DNA from: Isoperla grammatica
Lineage: Eukaryota; Arthropoda; Insecta; Plecoptera; Perlodidae
Direction of reading: 5' to 3'
Assembly: GCA_945910005.1 (NCBI GenBank)
Contig: OX246743.1
Location: forward strand, 9,170,736-9,234,735
DNA length: 64,000 nt
In this document: positions 30,215 to 40,876 of the stretch, piece by piece
How the letters are laid out: each line of letters starts with the position of its first letter
How positions within the stretch are numbered: position 1 is the stretch's first letter
Position numbers and translations under genes: made by a program
The notes under the pieces: generated by a model
What the model was told of the DNA's origin: nothing
The model's input: only the letters and a program-made list of their open reading frames with translations
The model's database searches: none

Positions 30215-30507
30215 ATGGGTGTAGTATATGGGTGTAGAAATAGGCTACGTGATTCGGCCGGTGCACAAAATACCAGGAAAATTTCATTTTACTCGTTTCC
30301 GAAAGATCCAGAAGTGTGTTCTAGATGGGTAACGTTCTGTAGGCGAAGTGACAAAATTAACGTAAAGTATTCCAGAATTTGTTCTAATCATTTTGAAGAA
30401 AATGCATTTAAATGGAATTTAAAACATATCTTACTAAACTATTCACCTACAAATGACACCGAAGCCCATCAAAATATGGATGAAAATGCTGAAGAAAATT
30501 TAAAATT
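30215..30507 (+). CDS. THAP-domain exon
   Basis: The exon opens at ATG 30215 and reads into a donor GTAAGT at 30508-30513. Its protein has the THAP pattern: YGCRNR, SFYSFPKDPEV (residues 25-35), W38, then RICSNHFEENAFK with C56-x2-H59. THAP domains are C2CH zinc fingers that bind DNA in host regulators and in P-element-type transposases. Three ligands are visible (C7, C56, H59). The expected first cysteine, usually five residues before C7, is G2. The ATG lies in a perfect 13-bp tandem duplication (30212-30224 and 30225-30237), so the N-terminus may be recent or wrong. The usual AVPTIF tail appears as LLNYSPTND. Later exons are not visible. It could be a host THAP gene or a transposase exon, and the missing ligand argues for decay. 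Confidence 0.7.
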
Positions 30508-30793
30508 GTAAGTTCTTGTATTAATGATTTTCATTGGCATTTAACCCTTTATCAAATAATGACACTTTATTAATGCGCATGTCAAAAATAAAAAATAACA
30601 GCCATTCGCTTGAGATGAGGGCACAAATTATATGCCCATGAAAGGAGCATTTCCCTTCGAGACAATGGCGTATCTCGTGGGAGAGAGGGGGGGGGGGAGA
30701 GGGGGCGGAGCAAACAGTAGGTATTTTTTTTTTGTATTTCTCTTATTTCAATTGTGGATCGGCCTTTATATTGCATTACCAAATTAACTGATG
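30508..30793. other. Intron or spacer after the THAP exon
   Basis: Contains a G run at about 30685-30695 and, at 30741-30775, an extra inverted copy of the terminal motif of the adjacent TIR element (CTTATTTCAATTGTGGATC). Confidence 0.4.
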
Positions 30794-31552
30794 TTAAGGT
30801 GATCCACAATTGAAATAAGGGTTGAAATAAGAATCCGTGAAATAGTGAAATAACAACGAACTGGTTCACAACAGTCCCGTAGTACCTTATTTCAACATAG
30901 GAGAGCGTTCCAATCGAGCACTTTTCGACCGGATCTGACGCCATAGTCACGGCCTACTCCAAACCTATAGCAGGCCGTGGCCAAATGTGGCTTTGCACTG
31001 CGACTTTTTTCCACTCGCAGCGCCAGCACCGACAAACAACGAGCTGTCAAAATAATAAAATTGCAACATTATGAAGAAAACGGGGTATGGCAATAGTAAC
31101 TAAGATAGTAACTGCTCACCAGTTAAAACGACTAATGATGGGCAACCAAGTTGTGAACGTTTTGTATGTTTCTTGTTTGTTTTGAAGATTTGTTTTCAAA
31201 ATCAGGATATTTTATTGTTTGACAGCTTGATGTTTGCCGATCGATTCATTTAATTTGTTTCATGGTTGTAAAACGAGCTTGCAAGAAGCCTACCTAACGT
31301 GGACGACGACGACGACAATGACAACAACAACAACGACGATAATATCCGGTTCGACTGGAGTAGGCCTTCTCTTCTCGAGCTTTGATTGGTTCGTCATAAG
31401 AAGTTGAAATAAGAAATGGAATTGAATAATTTCTTATGACTATTTCAATCCACTGTGACAGTTGTGAACCATAGCATTGTTATTGCATGTTCCATTTCGC
31501 TTAAACCTTATTTCACTATTTCAACTCTTATTTCAATTGTGAATCCGCCTTT
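30794..31552. mobile_element. 759-bp TIR element
   Basis: The left end AAGGTGATCCACAATTGAAA and the right-end complement AAGGCGGATTCACAATTGAA are near-identical. The inverted similarity continues through ATAAG.GTTGAAATA and GTGAAATAA. A GACGAC/ACAACA simple tract lies at about 31300-31340. No transposase is seen; non-autonomous DNA element. Confidence 0.7.
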
Positions 31553-31589
31553 ACTAAATGTATTACAAAATTGTATCTTGCAAATGTGA

Positions 31590-32175
31590 AACATATGTGG
31601 CAAGTGCGCCAAAAAGTATCTACTTCCGGTTCAAACTCATATTTTAGGTCCATAAGATTAGCATGGGCGCTGAAGTTTGAACGTGTATGCCATCTTTCCT
31701 GTTCAAATAGTTAGTTTCAAAGTTATGCCGTTGTGAACACTGATGGTTCAAAATATACTCTAAATTTTTGTGAATTTAAAAGTGTGACACTTTTTAAATT
31801 ATTTGGTGTTATCGAAACTTCTGCAAACCGAGGCGGCGTTGCCACATAGTGCACTTCACAGTCTTGTCCGTGACAAGATCAAGTAGCAGTAGCAGGCTGC
31901 GGACTGGGATTTATTCAACATGGCGGACCCGTGCTTCTTCAGATTTACAATAATTAATTGAAACATTTAGTACAAGTGTGTTCCAAATTGAAGGCTAAAT
32001 TTATATATAAATACTAAGCAAAAACGTATTACAACCATTTACCGTTTGAAATACTTATATTTTCCCGCGAAGTTATAGGTTAGGTTAGTCCCGCCTACCG
32101 CAGGCCACTTGAAAATGTCAACAGCAGACAGCTGACACTTCGAGGTATCACGTTTGGTTGCAGTTTGGATCGAGC
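31590..32175 (-). repeat. 0.6-kb dispersed repeat, copy B (inverted)
   Basis: Inverted copy of 15690-16300, from GTGCGCCAAAAAGTATCTAC at the left to GTTTGGTTGCAGTTTGGATC at the right. A few substitutions and small indels separate the copies. Confidence 0.85.
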
Positions 32176-33200
32176 AAGTAATTGAGGGGCAAAGAAGAGT
32201 GTTCCGATAATAGCTGGATCTTACAAACTAAGCTTTTACGAAATTATTACTTTCCATTCACAAAGTGTGTGCCAAACTCGAGGTTGGTTAGGTTAGCCCT
32301 AGGACCCTACTCATCTGCTCATAGGCCTAGGCTATACGGACGACCTACCCTTGTCTGTCTGCATATTATCATACTCTAAAGGCATAGGGAACACATATTA
32401 CTACTCTGAAAGATCTCTTAGTAATGTTTTCAGTGTTAATGTCTCTTGATATCGGTAATAGGTGTTCATAAATAATATTACAAGTTAAATCAGTCGAACA
32501 CGAGCGTCAGATAAAACGTGAGATTAACTTCTGTCAAACACGAAACCAACTGACCATCAACTGACGGAAGAAACACGTCAAGTATCCTAGCAACACACAG
32601 AATGTCAGTGCGAAGTAAACATTGCGAACGCCACCTATATGTGCCGTGAAGGCTGTGCGATACGCTTGGCAACATAGTACAGCCATCGCCTGCCCGTCTT
32701 CGTACAACGTTGTCTAACTTCGTGTTAGCGCTAGCTTCAGCATAGCTCGGTTGGCTCAATTTGCGTAGATGTTGCAAGCAGCATTGCGTAGACATTCGGA
32801 TAACTTGCTACAGTTTAAATTGTATCAAATACTGGATCTTACAAAAATTATCATAAAGAAACAAATAATTCACGGTTAATCCGATACCATTATTTTTGGG
32901 AAATAAAACATAGGGAATAAATGGGAGCATATTCTAGGCCAACATTTCTATTTCACACGTTATTTTCCTATCCCGTGAAAACAAGCTTGAACCGGAAGTA
33001 GATACTTTTTGGCGCACTTGCATTCCCTATATAATATGAATGAATCATTCTCTCTATCTCTTTCTCTCTATGGGTTGACGTCACAGGAAACGACGGTTAC
33101 AGATCACGTGCTGTGTTTAGCGCGAGCTCATGTGCGATATCTCGATAGTCGAATTTCTAGACCAATCAGATCGCTCGATACATACATCCACCAGAAAACC
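32176..33200. other. No gene seen; fragment of dispersed repeat
   Basis: Contains GGTTGGTTAGGTTAG near 32283 and, at 32985-33030, a third fragment of the 0.6-kb repeat end (GAACCGGAAGTAGATACTTT). A 101-residue minus frame (32490-32795) has no family resemblance. Confidence 0.4.
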
Positions 33201-33476
33201 CAATGATATTCAACAGCTATAGTAGGCTAGATGCGCAGCCTAGCAACCACAAGCGTGTCAATTAGAAGCCATCTTTAAATGGGCAAATAACACAGACGGG
33301 AATAGGAGTCTTTAGTGCGACTTTCTGCCGATCGCAGCGCTAGCAGTACTGAAAGGTCCAAATTAGCATGTAAATTGCCCATATAAAAATGACTTCAAAT
33401 CGCTAGGCTCGCTACTGGGTGGAAGGTTGGGGGACTGGTGATCTATCTAGCCTACTATAGCTGTTGAATATCATTG
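33201..33476. mobile_element. 276-bp hAT-like MITE with perfect 8-bp target duplication
   Basis: Termini CAATGATATTCAACAGCTAT and their complement form perfect inverted repeats of about 31 bp. AGAAAACC occurs directly on both sides (33193-33200 and 33477-33484), the 8-bp duplication expected of hAT elements. An internal block (33318-33362) matches part of the 17360-17677 MITE. Confidence 0.85.
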
Positions 33477-33484
33477 AGAAAACC

Positions 33485-34392
33485 TGATTTACTCGCCATA
33501 TTCCTACCTTGAAGGACGTACAATAGACACCACGGTTTGATCCAGAACTAAGTTTGTGTTTGACTTGTTAATATCCGTGCATCATCATCATCGACTTGAT
33601 CCAGGCAAATGAGAAAGCAACGCACGCCGCTGTTTTTTGGGGTGGATGCATCTGAGCCGGACACGGACATTCATTTTACTACAACGATTATTGTTTGACG
33701 ATATTTCTTATATTTCAACAAATTCTTCTATAAGTGACGAAAATTCTGCTATAATCTTCAGAGCTGTGGAACTTCAGAGGCGTCAAGCAGTTATTGACGG
33801 TAAGACCGGCAATTATATATTTAAATTAATAGGTACACATAACTATGCACAAGTATTTCTAGTTTCTATTGTCCTGATTAAATTTAATAATCATACTCTT
33901 AAAGTGTAGAAGCGAAAGGGGATCAGAGATTCTTATTTTGTTTTCTAATGGTAGGCTAAATTGTGTAGGCCTAATGGGTTTAAGGGGAAGGTACACTGAA
34001 AAATCACAAAATTTTGCTAAAAGTAAATTTTTTATTTTTTATTTAATACTATAGTTTATCAGTTTTCTCTTATAACAATTTAATTTTAAGTTTGCGCTAT
34101 TACTATATGCCAAATAAATTATTATGTTGTGTCTCTGCACGCTTGAACCGCGTGAATTCACGCATTCAACGGTCTGTAACTTCTTAATTTTGTTGCTACA
34201 TTTATCAATTTACAAATCCCTACTACTTTTTTTGTCTGGACCCAGACATCTGTTTTGTGTTTAAACGTTTTGCAGGTGATTATTACGTGCGCTTTATTAT
34301 TTGTTACTAAAGTACCTATTCCTGCTACTTAAGACCCATCTTCTATCCCTTAAAATGTGCGAGATATTTAAAAATTAAAAAGTCACCATTTT
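33485..34392. other. No supported gene
   Basis: A 90-residue plus frame (33637-33909) includes DDISYISTNSSISDENSAI and is followed by GTAAGA donor-like sequence at about 33800, but no family is recognised. The rest is AT-rich non-coding. Confidence 0.3.
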
Positions 34393-34930
34393 GGCCGCCA
34401 TCTTGAATTCTGGGTAACCGTTCAATTTTTCGAGGTGTCAACACCAATTTTCGCATTCAGCAAGTGCGAATTAGCCTAAAAAACATGTGGACTAGATCGT
34501 AAGACGTGTTAGATATCGAAATACCGACGTGATCATCTTGGCCGCCATTTTGAATTCTTATTTGCGGTACAGATTTCGAGGTGTTAAAGGCGATTTTTGT
34601 ACTCAGCAAGGTCGAATAAGTCTATAAACATATGGTTTAGCTCGTAATTGTGCGAGATATACAAAATGAAAACAATGACGCCATCTTGACCGCCATCTTG
34701 AATTAGTGGTTTTCGGTCAAGGTTTTGAGGTTACAACAACAATTTACGGTTGTTTTAATGTCAAATTAGTCTCCCGACATGTACTTATAAGTCAGGAAAG
34801 CGAGATATACAAAATAAAAAATACGAAGCCATCTTGGCCGCCATCTTGAATTCCGGGCTTCCTGTCCAGATTTCGAGATGTCAACAGAGATTTTCGTGTT
34901 CAGCATGGTCTAATTAGTCTAAAAACACTT
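34393..34930. repeat. About 148-bp tandem repeat, four diverged units
   Basis: GGCCGCCATCTTGAATT or close variants start at 34393, 34540, 34688 and 34836, spaced 147, 148 and 148 bases. Each unit also shares 'TTTCGAGGTGTCAAC...ATTTTCG', 'CAGCAAG..GAATTAGTCT' and 'GCGAGATATACAAAAT'. Each carries the GCCGCCATCTT core that matches the YY1 binding consensus. The array abuts the truncated 5' side of Penelope-like fragment 1. Confidence 0.85.
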
Positions 34931-34954
34931 GTTGACAAAATGTTTTACGATTTG

Positions 34955-35514
34955 CTTCTTGCATCACTCAGGACGAGAAATTGGCCTTGAAGAAATGGCC
35001 ATAGTAGGCACCGCTTTACAATTAAATGGTTTTTCTAACAGGTGTATTGCCAAAGCATTCAGCCACGTTCCTGACCGCGATACTAAGAATGAGTCGGAAA
35101 AACCAGTCGCTACGGCCATGCTGCTCTATGTCAAGGGCACCACTGACCGTATAGGGCGGTTGCTAAAAAAAAAAAGAGGGCATAAGAACTATTTTCAGCA
35201 CCGACAGAAAAAGCAACACGATGCTGAGAAAAGCCAAAGACCATATACCCTTGGAAACCCACGGAGTGTACGAGGTTCCGTGTGGGGGTTGCAACTCTAC
35301 CTACGTAGGGCAGACCGGGCGCAGAATATCGTCACGCCTTAGAGAACACAAACTAGCGGTCAACAAGGGAGACAAAGCCTCGGCGCTGGCACAGCACACA
35401 CTGCGATCTAATCACGTCATTGACTTCGACAACGCTAGGGTGTTGGCAGGCATCGAACGCCTTAACCCTAGAATCGTCAGAGAGGCGATTGTAATCGAGA
35501 AGAGACCTTAATGT
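34955..35514 (+). pseudogene. Penelope-like element 1, RT thumb and GIY-YIG endonuclease
   Basis: The plus strand reads VGTALQLNGFSNRCIAKAF and YVKGTTDRIGRLLKK, the C-terminal reverse-transcriptase region of Penelope-like elements. A frameshift at the A run near 35166-35176 follows. The next frame (from 35221) reads HGVYEVPCGGCNSTYVGQTG and RRISSRLREHK, a GIY-YIG endonuclease with the CxxC insertion typical of Penelope, and continues to IVREAIVIEKRP. There the frame is cut by the hAT-like element at 35515 and resumes at 37917. The catalytic RT core is missing, so the element is 5'-truncated and interrupted. Confidence 0.9.
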
Positions 35515-35982
35515 CAGTGGCGTGCCGTGACTTTTCTAATGGGGGAAGCAACTACTTTTTTAAGTAATCCCTTGGCAATGGCACTTGTGAGACCCCCCCC
35601 CCACCTAATACATGCATGGGGGGTCTGGGGGGTGGCCCCCCAGTCAATGCGGGTCCGGGGCGCATAGCCCCGGATTTTTTTGGATTATCGTGATTGCCGT
35701 AAGAGCCTTTTAACGAGTTTTAGGCAATTTACCATAAGAAATTTAAGAACAAAAATCTGATCCATTATTAAATATCAGTGCTAAAATGCCAAGTGCATTT
35801 TTTGGTTTTTGAATTGAGATTTGGCAGAGCTGGTATTGGTCGGCCACTCTCAATAATTGCACATTTTTCTCGAAAAGATCGAGTGCTAAATGGGCGCGCA
35901 AATAATTCATCGATTACATAACATTCAATCATGTTCATGGTTATTGAAAGTTGATAGTACAAATTCAGAGAGGAGTGCACAT

Positions 35983-36052
35983 TCGCGCTAGACCTAGATA
36001 TCCCACATCCGCGCTAGACCTAGATATCCCACATCCGCGCTAGACCTAGATC
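35983..36052. repeat. 26-bp tandem triplet
   Basis: CGCGCTAGACCTAGATATCC followed by CACATC is repeated, with the third copy truncated. Confidence 0.85.
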
Positions 36053-36228
36053 CTTGGCCCACAGCAAGCGATCCGATCGAGCTCGCAGACTCGGAAGCAA
36101 TCCTTCATATTGCTTATTCGCGCGTAGATGAACAACACACCAAACATTTGTCACACACTACAATTATACTCAAATAATCAACTAATCAATGTAGAATCGC
36201 ATTCCTTCTCACACTGAATGAATTTAGA

Positions 36229-36728
36229 CTAGGAAAACGCTCTGTTTGACACGTTGACAAGCGAGCGCGTCCATATCTACGAACGTTCTGGCGAAAAGAT
36301 CTCAAAGCTAATAAAAACAACAATCAACAACAATTCAAGAATGTTCATTTCAAAATTGTTTCTAATTTCCATAGCTATTATACTTCCCGATATTGTTGAA
36401 TGCAGTGCAATTTGCGTTGCTAAGAATTTTCGTTGTCTGTCTAGTGTTTTCGCAGCGGTCCGCCACCGTTACTAACAGTTATTGAGTGTAACTTTGTAAC
36501 TTTTCGAACGATTTTGCCTCAAAACTATACACCTTCAATCCACATCGAGGCTTGTGGATGGTCCAAATTTCAAGTTGATCGGACTTTCCGTTCGACCGCT
36601 ATCGACAGACATAAAAACAAAACAAAAAACAAACAGCATGAAGTGCCATAAGAGTCTAGTACAAAAAAAAAAAAAAACAGAACGAAGGGCCATAAGAGTC
36701 TCGTGGAGACGCTCGCTTCGCTCGCTTA
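36229..36728 (-). mobile_element. Helitron-like element, copy 1 (internally deleted)
   Basis: In element orientation (minus strand) it starts TAAGCGAGCGAAGCGAGCG and ends ACAGAGCGTTTTCCTAG, followed by T. It is joined head-to-tail to copy 2. A 73-residue plus frame inside is probably accidental. Confidence 0.55.
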
Positions 36729-37503
36729 CTAGGAAAACGCTCTGTTTGACGCGTTGATAAGCGAGCGCGTCAATATCTACGAACTTTCTGGCGAAAAGAT
36801 TTCAATGCTAATACAAACAACAATTAACAACAATTCAAGAATGCGCATTTCAAAAATTTTTCTAATTTCCATAGCTATTATACTTCCCGACATTGTTGGA
36901 TGCAGTGCAATGTGCGTTGCTAAGAATTTTCGCTGTCATGTTTTCGCTGCGGTCCGCCACCGTTACTAACAGTTATTGACAGCAATAGAAATGTAATTTC
37001 TGCCTCTTATACGTATCGGATCGCGTTAACGTTAGTATATTCGTAACCGGACAAAAATTTACTATAACATAGCCACCTCACATTTTGCCGGTACTGTGTT
37101 TCAAAAATATATTTTCGAGTAACTTTTGTGTAACTTTGCCAATATTTATCAGATTGCCATTACATTAACATATTCGCAACCGGAAAAATCTGTAAAAAAA
37201 TCTGGCTATCTCACATTTTGCCGCCATTTTGTTTCAGAAAAATATTTTGCAGTAACTATGGTGTAACTTTGTAACTTTTCGAACGATTTTGCCTCAAAAC
37301 TATACACCTTCAATCCACATCGAGGCTTGTGGATGGTCTAAATTTCAAGTTGATCGGACTTTCCGTTCGACCGCTATCGACGGACATAAAAACAAAAAAA
37401 AAAAAACAAAAAAAAAAAAAAACAAACAAACAAACAAAAAAACAAAAAAAACAGAACGAAGTGCCATAAGAGTCAAGTGGAAACGCTCGCTTCGCTCGCT
37501 TAA
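36729..37503 (-). mobile_element. Helitron-like element, copy 2
   Basis: Full-length relative to 39931-40674, with the same ends and internal landmarks (GTCCGTCGATAGCGGTCGAA, GAGGCAAAATCGTTCGAAAA, a TTTG/TTTTTG-rich tract, GGCGGCAAAATGTGAG). Near 37382-37451 the A/C-rich tract is expanded. Confidence 0.55.
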
Positions 37504-37916
37504 AAATAAACGAAACGGTTTTACGGTTATAAAGAGGTAAAAACACGAACAACTTTCAAACCCACGTGTGTCTCGGAACAGTCTGGCTTATTACGGCTTA
37601 CGGGTGCCGGGTGGAGGCAATCCGAGGCATTGCTTCCACTCGGCTTTTCTTCGTCAACCCTCGGCCACCCTCGTCGATTGGCCCACAGCGAAGGCCTGGC
37701 GCTCGAATTCAAACGCGTAGAATATGGTACAAGGATTTTTCATTGCGCTGTCAGTTATTTCGCATAATTCGGGTAGTTAAGTTTGGTTCATTAATTATAT
37801 TTTAGTGTTACTGGTAAGCGATATTGTTAACCAGCATTGAGGGTATACATAGGTAATTTAGTTAAAAATAAAATGGAAGCAATGCTTCCATTGCTTCCAT
37901 GGACGGCACGCCACTG

Positions 37917-38410
37917 CTTACTGTATGAATAAACAAAATGATAGCCGCAGCCTCTCGGCTACATGGTCTCCGGTTTTAACCGCCTTACAAATCAAGGACA
38001 TGGAAGAGGAACCTAACATCAGCGGTGAACACATGACAAGTGACAACAACTCGGACAGGACGCACCGCTTGCCGCATAGGGATGAGACACTCGCTTCAAG
38101 GGCTCCGGGTGTCTCAAACCAGGGTGACGACAACAACGTCATCTCTCCCCCTTTGACCAGGAGCAATTGTGCACGAGCAGTGCGCCACTGCAGCTAGTTA
38201 CCGCTTGCACCGCCATGCAGTCTCTACCGAGCGCTGTGATCGGTGCGGTGCATGACGTGCACAAGACTTGCAACACTCTCGGTACAGTCGAGCCCAGGCG
38301 TTCGCGACGACAACACACGCGACCCGGACCTGTCACCTGATGATGCCGCAACATTTGTCGGCGAAACGTTGTGAAAGAAGGTGTGTAAAAGAACAACCTC
38401 CTCACAAAAC
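37917..38410 (+). pseudogene. Penelope-like element 1, C-terminal continuation
   Basis: After the hAT element the Penelope frame resumes as MNKQNDSRSLSATWSPVL, the conserved segment that follows EKRP in Penelope proteins ('N..D...LS..W.PVL'). It continues with acidic and charged sequence to a stop near 38197. Further 3' is the hammerhead-like core at 38337-38367. Continuity across 35514/37925 shows that both parts were one element before the insertion. Confidence 0.8.
38337..38370 (+). ncRNA. Hammerhead-ribozyme-like core
   Basis: CTGATGA (38337-38343) is followed by GCCG, a 10-base loop, CGGC and GAAAC (38363-38367), the conserved core order of a hammerhead ribozyme. Penelope-like elements are known to carry hammerhead motifs. 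Against activity: an extra T sits before stem II, and the candidate stem III partner (CACAAAACG near 38404-38413) is followed by TG, which leaves G at the cleavage position. A degenerate copy is the best reading. Confidence 0.4.
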
Positions 38411-39621
38411 GTGGACTAATACCCCAAAACTCTCTGTAACATATATATATATATGTGTGTGGTAAATTTGTCGGAGGTATTTTGATAAAGTAACGAGTAT
38501 ATGCAATGAAATGTATGAATGTTTGTATATTACATAACCTTAAACGTGTTATGTATATACTTTACGAAGGTTTCTTTCAAAATGATGTTGATATACATTT
38601 GTACATAATGTATCTTAAACTGTGTTTGAAAATATAAAATATACGAAAACTAAAAAAACAAAACAAAAACAAAAATAATGTTGGTTATAGATCATATCAT
38701 GTATGAATGTTTGTATAATACAAAAATGTGTGCGTTATACATTTGTAAATAATGTATCTTATATTGTTTGTTTAAAAAAATAAAATATACGAACAATAAA
38801 AAAAAATTTGATTATAGATCATATCATATTACGTACGTTGTGTTTGAAATAATGGTAAAGGAATGCCAGAAGAAAATGTTTGAATGTATTTCTGCCCCGC
38901 ATCGTACTTGGAGGACCCAACATTTCTTGGAGTGTCTTGGAGTAATTCTCGCCTCCCGATATAGCTGGTGGCACCACATTCGATACATACACATCAACGT
39001 GTAGTACGAACATTTCAGCGTTCTCTCCAATATCACCAAGTAATCCTTACTTAAATCACATACGCTTGTTTCATCTGGGCTGGCACTGTCAGACAAGTAT
39101 ATATTCTGCAACCATCTACAGAAGAGAGTACTGAGACGCGACAAGTGAGAACCATTATACAATAACCCAAAGCTAAGCTACCCTGATCCACTGGCTTCAC
39201 CAAGACATCGGCTTCTCCATGCTTCAAGAGCATATTTCCGCTATCTCTTGCACATTCGTACGTGGCCTCAGAAGTCATCCCCCAATCCTGCAATGAGTTT
39301 CCAGTATTCTTTTCATCCCGGAACACACGGCTGTCACCCAAGACCAATGGCCAGTATTGGGACCAGCGCGGAATATGCCTCAAATGCAGTAAAACGCATA
39401 AACAACAGCACATAGCCTAAATCAAGTTCCCAACCAAGTTCAGCCTAAAAGGGGATATGGCTTCGTCGGAATTGCGTCGCCCTGGGACGGATCGGCTACG
39501 TGTGGCCTGTCTTCTCTGACGTCACTTCATGGCACGCATACGAATACTCTACAATTATGGAACGTTCCCTCATAAATGATGTTGGAATTATGCGTTAACA
39601 TATATATATATATATATATAC
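38411..39621. other. AT-rich non-coding DNA with short duplications
   Basis: TTTGTCGGAGGTATTTTGAT near 38468 resembles sequence at 55876, so a dispersed AT-rich repeat is present at both. Blocks with 'GTATGAATGTTTGTATA...AAAATATACGAA' recur two to three times between 38500 and 38800. A 120-residue minus frame (39051-39413) has no recognised family. A (TA)n tract lies at about 39600-39620. Confidence 0.4.
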
Positions 39622-39930
39622 CGAGAAGAAAATTGGCGAAATGGTGGGAACTTGTAAGGATGTGATTCCTTTAGAAATTAAAGTAGTATATGAGATACCC
39701 TGTATTGGCTGTCATCACAGTTACATTGGTCAAACAAGTAGAAAATTATCGCAGCGAGTTCAAGAACACCGACTTGCTGTGGACCAAGGCCAGTCAACGT
39801 CATCTCTAGCACAACATACATTAAAGGAAGGACATAACATTAACTTTGCCGGGGTAAGGCTTCTTGCTTCAGTGGACAATCTTCGAGCGAGGTTAATCCG
39901 GGAAGCAATTGAGATTGAGAAGCGGCCTCA
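39622..39930 (+). pseudogene. Penelope-like element 2, GIY-YIG endonuclease
   Basis: The frame begins right after the (TA)n tract with EKKIGEMVGTCKDVIPLE and reads VVYEIPCIGCHHSYIGQTSR, RKLSQRVQEHRLAV and LIREAIEIEKRP. It is the GIY-YIG nuclease domain with the Penelope CxxC, clearly a different lineage from fragment 1. The reverse transcriptase is absent (5' truncation). The frame is cut after the CCTCA of EKRPH by the Helitron-like element at 39931 and resumes at 40675. Confidence 0.9.
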
Positions 39931-40674
39931 TTAAGCGAGCGAAGCGAGCGTTTCCACTTGACTCTTATGGCACTTCATTCTGTTTTTTTGTTTGTTTTTT
40001 TTTTTTTTTGTTTTTATGTCTGTCGATAGCGGTCGAACGGAAAGTCCGATCAGCTTGAAATTTGGACCATCCACAAGCCTCGATGTGGATTGAAGGTGTA
40101 TAGTTTTGAGGCAAAATCGTTTGAAAAGTTACAAAGTTACACCATAGTTACTGCAAAATATTTTTTTGAAACGAAATGGCGGCAAAATGTGAGATAGCCA
40201 TATTTTTTTAAACTTTTTTCCGGTCACGAATATGTTCATTTTTTGACGATACAATAAATATTGGCAAAGTTACACAAAAGTTACTCGAAAATATTTTTCT
40301 AAAACGCAGTAACGGCAAAATGTGAGGTGGCTATCTTATAGTAAATTTTTGTCCGGTCACGAATATACTAATGTAAACGCGATCCGACACGTATTAGAGG
40401 CAGAAATTACATTTCTATTGCTGTCAATAAGTGTTAGTAACGGTGGCGGACCGTGTTGAAAACATGACCACGAAAATTCTTAGCAACGCACATTGCACTG
40501 CATACAACAATGTCGGAAAGTATAATAGCCATGGAAATAAGAACAATTTTTGCAATGCGCATTCTTGAATTGTTGTTAATTGTTGTTCGTATTAGCATTG
40601 AAAACTTTTCGCCAGAAAGTTCGTAGATATTGACGCGCTCGCTTATCAACGCGTCAAACAGAGCGTTTTCCTAG
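39931..40674 (+). mobile_element. Helitron-like element, copy 3, inserted in Penelope element 2
   Basis: The element starts TTAAGCGAGCGAAGCGAGCG and ends GAGCGTTTTCCTAG. Removing 39931-40674 restores the flanking frame with no duplicated bases, so the insertion was between A and T without target duplication, the Helitron rule. The 3' end CTAG fits CTRR, and a GACGCG/CGCGTC stem lies 17 bases inside it. The 5' end TT instead of TC is a deviation. No Rep/helicase; non-autonomous. Confidence 0.65.
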
Positions 40675-40876
40675 TAACCTGAACAAGCGAGATGACGCTC
40701 AAAGACTACCTTCGGCTTGGAAACCGATTGTGGCTAACCTTAAAATCCAGCAGGTGTTTCCAGCCATCAATCAGCCTGTTGCTGACCATTCTCAGAGACA
40801 AAGAGTTCCAGCAGTGTCTCAGGGGGGACCCATAGCCAGAAGCAAATTCAAAGAGCTTGCTAGAGCTACCCAGTGA
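40675..40876 (+). pseudogene. Penelope-like element 2, C-terminal continuation
   Basis: The frame resumes NLNKRDDAQRLPSAWKPIVA, the same conserved segment as in fragment 1. It continues through SQGGPIARSKFKELARATQ to TGA at 40874-40876, a natural-looking C-terminus. A further Helitron-like copy starts at the next base. Confidence 0.85.

Larger units (their letters stand above)
35515..37916. mobile_element. 2.4-kb hAT-like element inserted in Penelope element 1
   Basis: Termini CAGTGGCGTGCCGT and ACGGCACGCCACTG are perfect 14-bp inverted repeats of hAT type. The flanks CTTAATGT (35507-35514) and CTTACTGT (37917-37924) match 7 of 8, a target duplication with one later change. No transposase is recognisable. 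The interior contains a G/C-rich block (35589-35670), a 26-bp tandem triplet (about 35983-36052) and two head-to-tail Helitron-like copies (36229-37503). It is therefore a nested, non-autonomous element. Confidence 0.85.

Noticed and set aside
39051..39413. 120-residue minus frame as the missing copia RNase H
   Set aside because: None of the RNase H motifs are present.
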